A stretch of 64,000 bases of DNA, from contig CM035322.1 of the NCBI GenBank assembly GCA_000497125.2, positions 1,310,001-1,374,000 on the forward strand, written 5' to 3'. Position numbers and translations under genes: made by a program. This document shows positions 33,129 to 44,455 of this stretch, piece by piece; the stretch's first letter is position 1; each line of letters starts with the position of its first letter. The DNA comes from Spironucleus salmonicida (taxonomy: Eukaryota > Fornicata > Diplomonadida > Hexamitidae). The notes under the pieces were generated by a model. That model worked only from the letters and a program-made list of their open reading frames with translations. It made no database searches and was not told the DNA's origin.

Positions 33129-35591
33129 ATGTCAGATAAAAAAATTATCCCACTCTCCATTGATGTTAATCATTCTAGTAATAGTTTATTAGTTTATTAT
33201 GAGCTATAAATTTCTATTCCTATTGAAGATAGTCCACCTGAAATTAAAAAGGATGTTTAATGTAAAGAAATACCGCTTTAGAATTATTCTGAAGAAGACA
33301 TTCCAGAGCTGAGAGATGCACTTCTTAAATCGTGTAAACTGATTAACCCAAAGTAAAAAGAACTTTTAGGTGTACTGCTTAAATCACTTATCACTGGTAA
33401 AAAAGTTTAAGCATGTGGTGAAATTTCCATCAATAGACTAGATGAATACATTTAAGCTATGTACGAAGATATGGTTATTAAAGTTGCAGCAACTGCCGCA
33501 ATAATGAGGCTTTGTGCAGATAAAGACAATTTAGATATAATTGCATCAAATGATCAACTTCTAGCATCATTGGCTCGTACTCTTCGTGATGATGGTCTTA
33601 GAAACATTGAAATTGCCACTAATATTTCATATATATTCTTCTTGCTATCACGCTATGAAATTTATTCACCAGCATTAATTACACATAAAGTTGTTTCATC
33701 TTTAGTAAAAATGATTGAACAAGAGGATAAAAGATATAAAGTTCTATACAAAGAAGTGGCTGAGAAGAAAAAGACAATTAATCCAAATGATAAAGCGTAA
33801 AAACTGAAATATATGCAAGAATACGAAAACTTCAAGTAGGTAATCAAGATTCAGGATAAAATGCTTTTTGCATCCCTTATGGGTATATTACACGTTTCAG
33901 AGGTAACACAAATATAAACTGGTGATGCAACGTACTTTATCCCCTTGGACAAGCTGGTTCCTTTGTTAATCTCAGTTCTAAAACGGAAACCTGTCAATGG
34001 TCAGCTTGTTATAGCGGTTGTTAATTTTCTTCACACGCTCTCTATTTAAGAAGAAGCTGCTTTACTAATCAAAAAATATAATATCACTGAATATCTAGTT
34101 AAATTAGTCTAGGAAGACTAAGATGACGAGGCATTAGAACCAGTTTTGCGTCTTCTGTACAACCTTTCATTTTCACCAGATATTCTCCATGAAATGATCT
34201 CATTGAACATCTAAGAATAGCTCGACAAATACGTTAAGCAGATCAAGTACAAGCTTATTCGTTACTTCAAGGCCGAGTGTAAGGGTGCAAAGTCTGAAGA
34301 AGAGTGTGTAGCAATAATTTGCGGTAACCATAATAATCATCCAGATGACGATCCAAAAATCGAACGTTTGGCCAAATCTGCCGCCCTCTGTGCCCGTATT
34401 GTACTCCAAATAGGTTCCACTCCATAGTCACTCCAAATTCTTGCTAAAACTGACATAGCAGTAGATTTAACACACATAATATGCTTATGTCCTCAACCAC
34501 CACTAGAAATTGTTCTGGCAATGGTGAATCTATCAAACGAAGCAAAATAAGCCGGTTATATCATGGCCACAGGTGCGCATACATCCCTAAGCTAGTAATT
34601 TGATCGGATTCGAGATGTACGATTTGCTAAAATATTCTCAAACCTCGCAATGAATACGAAGAACCAAATGCGTGACTTCAGTGCCGAATAAGCCTACGTA
34701 AGCAAGATTCTTGAAATCGCATCAGAGAGTATCGAAGACATCGAGATGGTTCATGAATGTTTAATTGTGGTTTCTGGGTGCAGTGCTAAGGCGGTTGAGG
34801 TAGGAAAGAGCAAGAACTTGTTGAAATTAGCGTTTGGTGTGCTCAATTCACCAGAAATGAAACTCAGCAGCAGTATTTAAGCCATTGGCGCTATCAGCAC
34901 AATTTTAAGCAGTCGAGATCATGTGAAGCAACTTGTTGATATGGAGGAATTCAGGTATTTGCCAGAAATTCTTTTGAGATAGTTAGTGGAAGCTATTGAT
35001 TACATGAATGCCATTTAGGAGTAAGGGTTGTTCCAGATAATATTTGGTGACTAGGACGGCTCAATCGATGAATATTAGCTAAAATTCGAGAATATGGAGT
35101 ACGATCTGCTGATTAACGTACTAATAGCAATTTTGAGAGCTTGCCAATACGGAAAGCTCAGAAAACCGTTTGCGACACGTTTGGAATTCTAAATTTTGTT
35201 GTCGAAGATCATATTTACTGGTCTCAACAGGCCAGAAAACGATCAATTGTGCCCACGTTTTATGCGATAAATTCAGAAAATTGAGGAAAAAATTGATGTC
35301 TAGAATAAGAAGCAAAAAAATACTGCGGCGTTGTTGGCAAAAATGCAGAAGAAAATTGCAGAGCAGAGCGTAGGCAAGGTTTAACCGCTGATTTTCAAGA
35401 GCGACTTGAAGGACGTGAAACTGCGAGTATGGCATTTAATCCAGGCGATTTCTGACTATATTTTCGATGTTATCATCGAAAATGAGCCTGAGGTAGCCGA
35501 GAACTTTAGAATCGCGAGATTCAGGGCTTACAACATGGAGTTTGTCGAAAAAGTCACTGGGTACGACGGTGATGACGAGGAAATAGAGTGA
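33129..35591 (+). CDS. KAP3: Kinesin-associated protein 3 (kinesin-2 accessory subunit)
   Basis: 820 residues, full length. Armadillo-repeat subunit that links the heterotrimeric kinesin-2 motor to cargo for anterograde intraflagellar transport. Recognisable blocks are IPLSIDVNHSSNSLLVYYEL, IPELRDALLKSCKLI, VIKVAATAAIMRLCADKDN, LLSRYEIYSPALITHKVVSS, EPVLRLLYNLSFSPDI and the C-terminal RIARFRAYNMEFVEKVTGYD. It converges on the next gene with only 2 bases between stop codons. Confidence 0.93.
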
Positions 35592-35593
35592 TT

Positions 35594-36265
35594 TCACTAT
35601 GGCATTTTCAGCAATTTTAATTTATGCTAGCTCAAAATAGATTTAACAGGGTATTCGACTTTTGTAAGTTATTTCTAATTGATTTTTTGAATGTTATTTT
35701 AGTAGACCTAGTCTCTGTGCAAGTTGAAGTTATTAATTCGTGCATTTCGCCTATACATTTCTAGATTTTGATAATTTTGCTTTTAGTACTTTTCTTGATC
35801 TTGTTCTAAAGTTCGGATTCGTTTAGATTTTAATGTGATAGCAATTTAGTCAATATCTTTTATGATTTTACCACTTTTTGTAACCTTAATTTTTTTGAAT
35901 TCTTCAACCACATTATAAAGAATAGTAGTAATATTTCTTCTAATTAGAAGATTAAGATTAGGATCCATGTAGATTCCTATTTAAATTTTGTCAGATGAAA
36001 TTTCTTGTTTATTTCCAAACATAGAAGCTAATAAGTTTTACTAAATCCGTTATTCATTTGCTATAATAATTTTAAAGTCATTATCTTGCTACAAATATGA
36101 ACAATGAGATTTGGTTCGAAAAACAGCCCTAATAAATTTTTTGGGCTCTTGTGCAGTAAAAATAAACTAACTTTTAATATTATCTTGTTATTATTTAAAC
36201 TCCTAAAAGCTATCGATTTGTTGTTGCTTTTATATTGTAGCATTACGCAATGGTACTAAATTCAT
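35594..36265 (-). CDS. Tandem paralogue 1, unknown basic helical protein
   Basis: 223 residues, paralogous to the next gene. Shared blocks are MDPNLNLLIRRNITTILYNV (DDPGLNHMIRRN in the partner), IIKDIDQIAITLKSKRIRTL and KVEYPVKSIL. Rich in Lys, Arg, Gln and Asn; no known domain. The shared central region is probably the functional core. It starts 107 bases from the stop of its paralogue on the same strand. Confidence 0.75.
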
Positions 36266-36372
36266 TTTACACACGGATCTTGATAACACATAATATAAAT
36301 CTATTAATTATTTACTGTTTATTTGACATATAATATGAATAATTAAAACAATAATTTCAGATTATCAAAAAA

Positions 36373-37074
36373 TCACTTCATATTTAATAATTATCGTTTT
36401 TTCTCCAATATAATTTGCTTTACTGGAAATTCGACTTTAGATAATTATGCTGACATAATTAGCCCTAGGTTATTTTAATATCTGTGGTTCCTTTCAATAT
36501 TATAATCCGTAATTCGTTTATCTCTTCGAAATACTTCAAGTTTCTAATAGTTATTCTTCTAATATTTTTATTAATCTTGCATTAATGTTTTAATACGCCC
36601 AGATTTTATTGAAAGCGCGACTTGATCTATATCTTTAATAATTCTATCATTTTTTGTAATTTTGAACTTTTTAAACTCTTCAATAATGTTATAGATTATA
36701 TTTTTAATATTACGCCTAATCATATGATTAAGTCCAGGATCATCATAACAATTTATTTGAATTTTATCTAATATTTCATTCGTTTTTTCTTTAATAAGGG
36801 AAGACCAATAGTTATGTTTTAACGCATTCTATCGTTTTTAAATTATCTCAAAATCATCAGAATACTATAAATAGCCCTACTTTTACTTTGTCTTAAGAAC
36901 TGCGCGTAAATACTTCTTTGTATCTTGAGATACGAAAATAGATGAAGAAGATAGCTTTTTAAATTCGGTTAAATATTCTGATTATGATTTGGTTAGTGTA
37001 TCTATTTTTTAATCGAGTATATCACTTGTAAGTAGTAACCTAGATCTGAGACAATTTTAACTGGCAGGTCTCAT
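36373..37074 (-). CDS. Tandem paralogue 2, unknown basic helical protein
   Basis: 233 residues. The C-terminal two thirds match the neighbour: NIIYNIIEEFKKFKITKNDR, IIKDIDQVALSIKSGRIKTL, YQKLEVFRRDKRITDYNIE and KVEFPVKQIILE. The N-terminal 70 residues differ. A local duplication followed by divergence is the simplest origin. Function unknown. Confidence 0.75.
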
Positions 37075-37215
37075 TTGTCTAGTATGATTATTATTTGTAT
37101 AATTAGTAATAAATGTATCTAAAATATTTAATGTTTATAAAAAGTATTGTTGTCTTTATAATCTTATATATTGTATAGTGTATTTATTTTATATAATATC
37201 CATATAAACAACTTA

Positions 37216-37222
37216 CCACTCC
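37216..37222 (+). promoter_or_regulatory. CCACTCC start-proximal element
   Basis: CCACTCC three bases upstream of the ATG at 37226. Confidence 0.45.
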
Positions 37223-37225
37223 AAA

Positions 37226-37462
37226 ATGAAGCCAACTTGTGATGTACCAAAAAGTAATCTTCTAATCGATATTCCCAAATTTCTTAAGAAGGCATAGGCT
37301 GAGTAAATTGAGCCTTAAATGGATGTATTAATTAAAGATATGAATGACGTACACATAAGTGAATAAAATCTAGACTGCCCAATGGTGTGCAAAATCGAAG
37401 TTATAGCAGGGTTATTTGAGATATAAAAAAAAGATAAACAGGAGGTTATTTTACCTGAGTGA
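37226..37462 (+). CDS. Small acidic protein, unknown
   Basis: 78 residues, MKPTCDVPKSNLLIDIPKF at the start and ending KKDKQEVILPE. Three cysteines. Chosen as real because of composition and the CCACTCC element three bases before the ATG. No family recognised. Confidence 0.55.
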
Positions 37463-37576
37463 AAATTCAATAGATTCTATATTCTATAAATATATTTTTT
37501 AGTTTACTTAATAGTTATATTTTTATAAAACCATTACAACTAGTACTTTCTAAATATTATAATTAATATCAATAAT

Positions 37577-38857
37577 ATGATAAATAATGATATGGTTAGA
37601 ATGTTACTCTTGATGTAAATAGAAAATTGTTATAAAAACAATTTTACCCAGTCAAACCCCTCTATAAATCAGGCTGCTATAAACATATTATTGACTAATA
37701 AAGGACTTGAGAAATATGGGATGGCTTCTGTTGATGAATAGATAGAAAAGATACTTACTGTAATGCGACTTCCTAAAATTAACCTAGATATTATGGGGGT
37801 TTCTATTGATATAGATAATGGCATTTTTACATCACTTTAAATAAAGGAAATGGATTCTTTTATTTTCAACGAATCTATTTCTTTTTAAATTAAAAATATG
37901 AGTTTAGAGATTCACTTTGAGGTTTATATTAGTTAAAAGTAATTTCCATTTTTACAGGATACTGGGCAAATTATAATATAGATGGAAAATATTGATTTAT
38001 CTACAATAGTAAGAATAGAATCTGAAGATGAATGTAAAAATAAATTTAAACCCTATCTTAAACAGACATTAATTAATATTAAAAAATTTTAGTTTACGTT
38101 TAACTGCAATCTTTAAATAATCATAAATATGATATCATAATTGTTACAAAACTAAATATCTCAATTAATTAATGGAATTTTGGGGGAGTAGATCGCCTAG
38201 GAAATTATGCTGAATTTAATGGAGTCATTTATTTTTTAGAATGAAATTATTCAGAATAATATGTCTTCAACTATAGTTACTGATTAGAGACTCATAAATG
38301 GGATTTAGATAAATGGATAATTTATGGTAGTTTCTATCACCGGCCAGCGCTGTATTTATATTGATAATTAATGCTATAATTCATTTAAATATTAATTATC
38401 TAATAAGTAATAATATTATACAAATAATGATATATAATACTAAATCGAGAAAGCAGCATTTAACAGTGGATTTGATCTATGGTTACATACTACTTAGAAG
38501 GTTAACAATGATATTATAATAAAAAATATTAAATTAATACAATTTCATAATACAGGTGCAGAGATTTAATTAAATATTTTGATAAAAGGGATAGAAAAAT
38601 AACTAGTTTTTCTCGATCTTATAAAATTTTCTCAAACAACTGGTAATGGTGGAATATTCAGAATTAAGTTAAGTAATTTAATTAAAAATGAAGGTAACGT
38701 TAATTCATCTGAAATAGCAGAAATTATATAATTCTTTGAAACTAGCTTTGAATAATATAATCTATAAGTTTCCAAGACGAATTATCTTAATCAAGATTCT
38801 CAGCTTGTTGTATATTTAGACGCTAACTGGGTGCATTTTGGAATTGATATGAAATGA
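37577..38857 (+). CDS. BPI/LBP/CETP-like lipid-binding protein
   Basis: 426 residues. Members are two-barrel lipid carriers, secreted or lumenal; some animal members bind bacterial lipopolysaccharide. The N-terminal barrel pattern is visible: QAAINILLTNKGLEKYGMAS, KILTVMRLPKINLDIMGVSI, FTSLQIKEMDSF and SFQIKNMSLEIHFEVYI. A Cys pair (ESEDEC and NCNLQ) lies where the family has its disulfide. The N-terminus (MVRMLLLMQIE) is only weakly signal-like. Family by pattern; ligand unknown. Confidence 0.7.
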
Positions 38858-39448
38858 GTTATCTTTTAATTCATTATATAGATTACTGATTGTAATAATT
38901 ACATACATAGTAAAATAATATAAATGATAAGTAGATCTTTAATTTTGCTAAAACTAATAGTTTTTATTTATAATTTATAAATTAAAAATTTGATAGAATT
39001 TCTTATCAGTTATATTTAAATAGATTGATAATAAAAATTGCTGAATCCTTAGAATAACTATATATTGTAGTATATTTAGTGTTATTTGTTTATGATTTTA
39101 TTTAATGGGATAAATAAACTGTAAATATAGTGATTAAAAAAGTAAAACTAATAGCAAAACAAGTTTCCAACATCATTTGATATAGTACTTCAAATAGGCG
39201 GAATAGATATAATATATTATATAATAATAATAATAATAATAATAATCCAGTTAAATTTCAATTATGATTTGAAAAAATTCCTTACAGAAATGAAAGTATG
39301 AGTTTTACTAATATTCTTTTAAACATATTAAATTTTTAGTAAATAAGATCATATATAAAAATCTGTCTTATGCTCTAATTTATCAAATTTTGTATATATT
39401 ATCGTAATAATACAATATTTATTAAGTATTGTAGTGCATGATATTTAA
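38858..39448. other. AT-rich gap with a TAA microsatellite
   Basis: Noncoding by composition. It contains a short perfect (ATA/TAA)n run near 39230-39246 and otherwise only A/T-rich sequence. Confidence 0.5.
39229..39246. repeat. (TAA)n microsatellite
   Basis: About six consecutive TAA/ATA triplets in intergenic DNA. Confidence 0.85.
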
Positions 39449-40405
39449 ATGCTCATTGATCTTCATTCACACTCCACTCATTCAGATGGTTCATACTCTC
39501 CATTCTTATTAATATAGCATGCCATAGCACTTAATCTGACTTATTTTGCAATAACAGATCATGATAATATCGATTCGATCAAAACACTTGAAAAATACAA
39601 ATTTCCTCATAATTTTACTTATATTCCTGGTGTTGAGATCACCACAAAATCAAAATGTAACAATGAAATATATCACTTAATAGTGTTGTTTCCATCCAAA
39701 ATGAAGCCTAATATTACACCATTTGCAGATATTTTTGAAATTTAGAAAAAAGATAGAAAAATTAGAATGGAAAAGCTTTGGATAAAAATTTAGGAAACTA
39801 ATAATCTCAATTAATCATATTAAGACTTTTAAACCTACTTTGGTACACTTAATTCAACGTAAGTTCAAAAGATCCATTTTGCATAATTTCTGACTATCAA
39901 AAATATTTGTGTGGATATCAATTCCTGTTTTAAAACCCATTTAGACATAGTAGTAAAATCTAGTGAATATCTGTTATTAGAAGATATGATTGCTTTAGCA
40001 AAACATGAAAATGCTTACCCAATTTTGGCACATCCTTACTATTTAGCGAAAAACAAATCATCTGTTGATAAGTGTATCCCTATTTACTAAACTCTTGGAC
40101 TGCGGGCGTTAGAAGTGGAACATCCAGAATAGGATTCTGACCAAAGGGATAATTTAAGAAAATTAGCTAGAGAATTGGGTCTTCAGGTAAGTATTGCAGG
40201 TGATTTTCACGGTCCTGAGCGCGAGAAAAATGGTTATTTTTTGGGAAATTTAGAGGGAAATAAACGAACTATGGAATGGGAAAAAGTATATTTGATGAAA
40301 GATATGGGATATAATTCAGGTATGGATATTTAGAAAGGCTTGGCTATGTCTGTAGCGCTTTTGGCATAAATCGGAGTTGTTATATTTATGGCTTGCCGTG
40401 GGTGA
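39449..40405 (+). CDS. PHP-domain metal-dependent phosphoesterase
   Basis: 318 residues. PHP-fold hydrolases use a metal cluster bound by His/Asp to cleave phosphate esters; close bacterial relatives (TrpH/YciV) are 5'-3' RNases or nucleotidases. Motif 1 is DLHSHSTHSDGSYSP, motif 2 FAITDHDNIDS, then PGVEIT, PILAHPYYLA and the late AGDFHG: all metal ligands of the family are present. A hydrophobic C-terminus (MSVALLAQIGVVIFMACRG) could be a tail anchor. Bacterial-like in pattern; its ancestry needs a tree. Confidence 0.85.
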
Positions 40406-40792
40406 TATTTATTGGTTAAATTAGTGGATTTTTGTAATAATTCTTATATTAAAAGTTATAAGGTTACAATTTACAATATATTCTCATATGGTAGGAGATG
40501 AGCTTCTATAATTTAATTTTGATATATTTACAAAATTTGTTAAAAATCTCGTTAATATCATTCCATTAAAGTTAATTAATTAAGAATTTTGTATACTTTG
40601 GCTGTAAATAATAAATTATAGGAACTATGTGTTAATAAGCCAGATATCAAATAATGTTGTAAGGATATAAATATAAGTGTAAAATATTATTTTAATATGA
40701 TCGAAGTATACAATATTATATATATAATTAGAGTATTATATGATATTAAATATTATTACTTTAAGATCAGCAAATCCACTTCCTCAAAGTAA
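40406..40792. other. AT-rich gap
   Basis: Upstream region of the peroxiredoxin gene. I see nothing else in it. Confidence 0.45.
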
Positions 40793-41392
40793 ATGCCAAT
40801 ACCTCAACCTGGATCTGCTTCACCTGATTTTACTGTTGATGTTCTTACACCTAATATGACATTCGAAAAACGTCAGCTTTCTGATTATAAAGGCAAGTAT
40901 CTTGTCGTTATGTTCTATCCTCTTGACTTCACATTCGTTTGCCCCTCTGAAATTATTAAATTTACTGAGGCTTCTGAGGAACTCAAGAAACATAATTGTG
41001 AAATAATTGTTGGCTCTTGCGATTCCCACTTCTCCCACTACGCATGGTGCTTATAAGAGCGCAAGGAAGGTGGTATCGGTGTGTGCAAGTGTGATTTATT
41101 TGCTGACAAATCTACCAAGATGGCTGAGGACTTTGGTGTATTGATCCCAGGAGAAGGTATCCCCCTCAGAGGTATTTTTATTATTTCTGATAAAGGAATC
41201 GTTCGCTCGGTTACTGTAAATGATCTTCCAGTTGGTAGATCTGTAGAAGAATGTCTTAGACTCGTCTAGGCCTTCTAATACTCTGATAAGACAGGTAACG
41301 TTATTCCTTGCGGTTGGACTCCTGAAAAGCCCGATGACGTCATCAAACCTGGTGTTGATGCTAAGAAAGAATATTTCAAGAAACATTACTGA
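40793..41392 (+). CDS. Typical 2-Cys peroxiredoxin
   Basis: 199 residues, full length. Thiol peroxidase reducing H2O2 and organic hydroperoxides, recharged by thioredoxin. The peroxidatic Cys is in DFTFVCPSEI, Ser replacing the usual Thr after Pro. The resolving Cys is in GNVIPCGWTPEKP, where most members have VCPAGW, so it is shifted by one position. GGIG and the C-terminal YF (KKEYFKKHY) that make eukaryotic enzymes prone to over-oxidation are both present. Two extra Cys lie in GVCKCDLF. Strong family call. Confidence 0.95.
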
Positions 41393-41928
41393 TTTATCAC
41401 ACATTTTATTAATATTATTGTTAGTTTTCGATATTTTAATCAGTAAAGATTGTTCAATAAATAAATTATAAAATAAATAAGTATATAATGGAATGGTTCA
41501 TATATTAAACAGTATAACAATTTAATAAATTATTTTATATGAGATTATAATTCCTATTGACTTTATCATAATTTTCTTTTTGAAATCATTTCAAGTTATA
41601 AATAATACTCATTTTCGCCCTTGTTATAAGATATTACTAATAATATCATGCAACAATTTGGGTAATTAAATATATTTTGTTATAATATTGAAAATTGCTA
41701 GATAATTATTATATTTATCCTACTTATGGGTGTAGAATAATTAAATTGTTAATTATTCAATTAACTGAAAATTTTAAAGAGCTTATAATGAAATATAAAT
41801 ATGAAAATTTCACATTGTCTTGCATATTATACTGGATAATGGAAATTCAATAAAAACAAAAAATACTTTCAATAATTATATAATTATATATTCTTAATGA
41901 TATTATTTTTAAAGTAATTTTATACCAG
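41393..41928. other. AT-rich gap
   Basis: About 540 bases with only low-complexity translations on both strands. Confidence 0.45.
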
Positions 41929-42879
41929 ATGACCTTGACTGTTGTGGATAATGTTTCACGTTAAACTTTTCAAGTATAAATTGATACCAATAGACCATTG
42001 AGAGAATTATTCTAGATAATAGCTACATAAACTAATTAGGAAATGTAAATGTTTAGACTTATTTGTAAAGGAAAATTATTATCACAGGCTGATTATGAAA
42101 TTTAGCTAAGTGAATTAGGAATTCATTAAGAAGATACAATATAAATGTATTAAAATTTACGCCCTTCTAGAACTTAGTCAGAAGCCTCATCTTCTTAGAG
42201 TAATACTTAAAGAAATGCGTTTGATCCGTCATCGCTACTTGGTAACTAAAGCATCATAAATATACAGATGTAATAGGGCCCAAATGGTCCAGAGATAGTA
42301 TAGGCTGATTTAGATGGAGATATAGCTGGTTTTGGACCAATTAGTAATATAATAGGTGGATTAGGTAACATACTAGAAGGTAATATTTAAGGTGATGGTG
42401 TGCTTAATACAGTATTCTAAAATATTTTTTCTCATATTAATAATGGATCATAGAACTCATCGAATGATAATAATTAAAATAATGAGACTGCACAAACCCC
42501 CTCTAGACCATAAACCAGTAGACGTACATAACGTTAAGATTAACAATAGATCTAAAATGATAGTACAATGTAAAGGTTTTAAGAAATTACAAATTAAGTT
42601 TAAAGAAATACATAAACATAACAGCAAATATAATAAGAAGGCTATGGTTTAGTAATTAATTAACTCTCTACTAGAGTTAAAGCATTAGATTAAGGAACAG
42701 CGCTATAAAAGTTGTAAACTTAACGTGAGATACAGTCTATTACTAGTAGCTTAATATAAATGAGTAGATCAATCAACCCTGAGTTAAGCTAAATTTTAGA
42801 TATTCTTCAGGATGTATAGTTAACTTAGCCTTAATTAAGAAGTACTTTATAAGCAATCAGAGCACATATTTAGGAGTGA
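41929..42879 (+). CDS. Ubiquitin-like domain protein, Gln-rich
   Basis: 316 residues. The first 75 form a ubiquitin-like domain: TLTVVDNVSRQTFQVQI, RPLRELFQIIA, FRLICKGKLLSQ and LGIHQEDTIQMYQNLR, in the correct order. A Gln/Asn/Ser-rich linker with a Gly-rich stretch and a helical C-terminus (LSQILDILQDVQLTQPQLR) follow. The layout resembles BAG6/ubiquilin-type quality-control proteins, but no UBA or BAG domain is clear. More than 50 TAA/TAG codons encode Gln. Confidence 0.75.
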
Positions 42880-42933
42880 CGTTTAAAATTAATTAGTACA
42901 TGATAATTTTATATAATATTAACATCTTATAAA

Positions 42934-44385
42934 ATGTTACATGAAACAATCGAAGCGTATTTGGAAACAGCAGATGAAAAATAATTATTAAATATCGACT
43001 TTGACATTCAGTAGCTTCTTAAGCATCTTAATTATAACGAGATTTGGAAGATATTCATTAAGAAAGCTAAACTGGTGTCAAATAACTAAAGATGCATTAT
43101 AAACTTAGCAATACGGTTTTCCCCATACTCAGACCTAGCCATATCTAATTTAGCTGATCATATATCTTTAGATTAATAATAAATATTCGAATAATGTTAC
43201 GAACTTCATAAAAAATCAAAATCCTGTGCATTGCGTGCTTTACGGGCTCTAACTGATTCATCTGAATCAAAAATTTAGGTTACCCTATCACTATTCCCAT
43301 TAACATTTTCAGATTTAAAGCCACTCTAACTTTATATCTAAACTGCTTCCACTTTCATCTTTTCTGACTTTTCATAATTTTTCTGGGTAGTTCTGAATGC
43401 ATAAATATAGTCATTCTCAACTTCTTTTTAAAGTCTTGACCGTCAATTTTTACAGGAAATTTTTTCAGCAATAAAGTATTTTAATCTATAAGAGCAGTTT
43501 GCCCAGCTTTTGGCAAGAAATCTTATTGACACTACCTCAATGGAAGCTATATCATAGACACCAAATTTACGAAATTTTGATGTGTTTGCAGTAGAGAACC
43601 CAATTAAAATACTTTAGGTGCATTCAAATCCACTACCAACAGTAAACGATTTAATGTTAAGTAATGATATTTAAGGGGCAGTAAATTTATTTTAAAATAT
43701 ACCATTTAACGCAAAAACTGCAATTTCTGATAGCCTAAAACGAGTTAGTCCATAAACTATTATGGAAGAGATAAGTTTATTTTCGGCAGCTTAGAATATA
43801 GATTGTTAAAAGTTTGTATAATAGCTGAATAATGCACAAATAATAGAAAATAATGTCGTAATTCATTTATTTGATGAGGGGTATAGAAGTTGCTAACTTG
43901 AGGAAGTTAGTATATCTTTCTAAAAATCTGAAAGATTTTAATTCGACTTGGTCAGATCTTTTTGTAATGTGGAAATAAATGGAGTGCATATTAAAGTATA
44001 AGGGATTTTGATGGTTGTTTTAGAACGTATTATAAAAGAAGAATTACTTGATAATGAGTATCAGGTTGACTTAAGCTGCTTAGAAGAATATGGACTGATT
44101 GAAAAACTTGATGGTAAATGGGTAATTACTGAAGATGTCGATATTTTATAAGTCTATGAAAATGATTCTATAGAGGTTAATTCGACGAATGTACAAATAT
44201 AGTATACTAACTAAGTATGCAGTGAAATATTAAAAGCAAGTGTTTGCAAAGTAATTAAGCTACGAAAGTAGACATTGTAGGAGTTATAATAATAATTTGG
44301 TACTAATATTAAAATGATGCTAAATGAACTAGCAGAAAATGATATTATTACCATTAACGAAAATGGGTTATGGTGCTTTGATTGA
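42934..44385 (+). CDS. APC2/cullin-like protein (tentative)
   Basis: 483 residues. The C-terminal third resembles a cullin homology region followed by a winged helix: CQLEEVSISFQKSERFQFDL, GVHIKVQGILMVVLERIIKE, LEEYGLIEKLDGKWVI, then LQQQFGTNIKMMLNELAEND ending in NENGLWCFD. The N-terminal part is helical with no motif. If correct it would be a scaffold of an E3 ligase such as the anaphase-promoting complex. The match is structural-looking rather than residue-level. Confidence 0.4.
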
Positions 44386-44439
44386 ATTTGTTTGTAAGAA
44401 TAGTTTTTATATTATTTAGATAATAAATCGTTTCACTAT

Positions 44440-44446
44440 CCACTCC
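44440..44446 (+). promoter_or_regulatory. CCACTCC start-proximal element of poly(A) polymerase
   Basis: CCACTCC nine bases upstream of the ATG of the poly(A) polymerase gene. Confidence 0.45.
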
Positions 44447-44455
44447 ACATCTACA

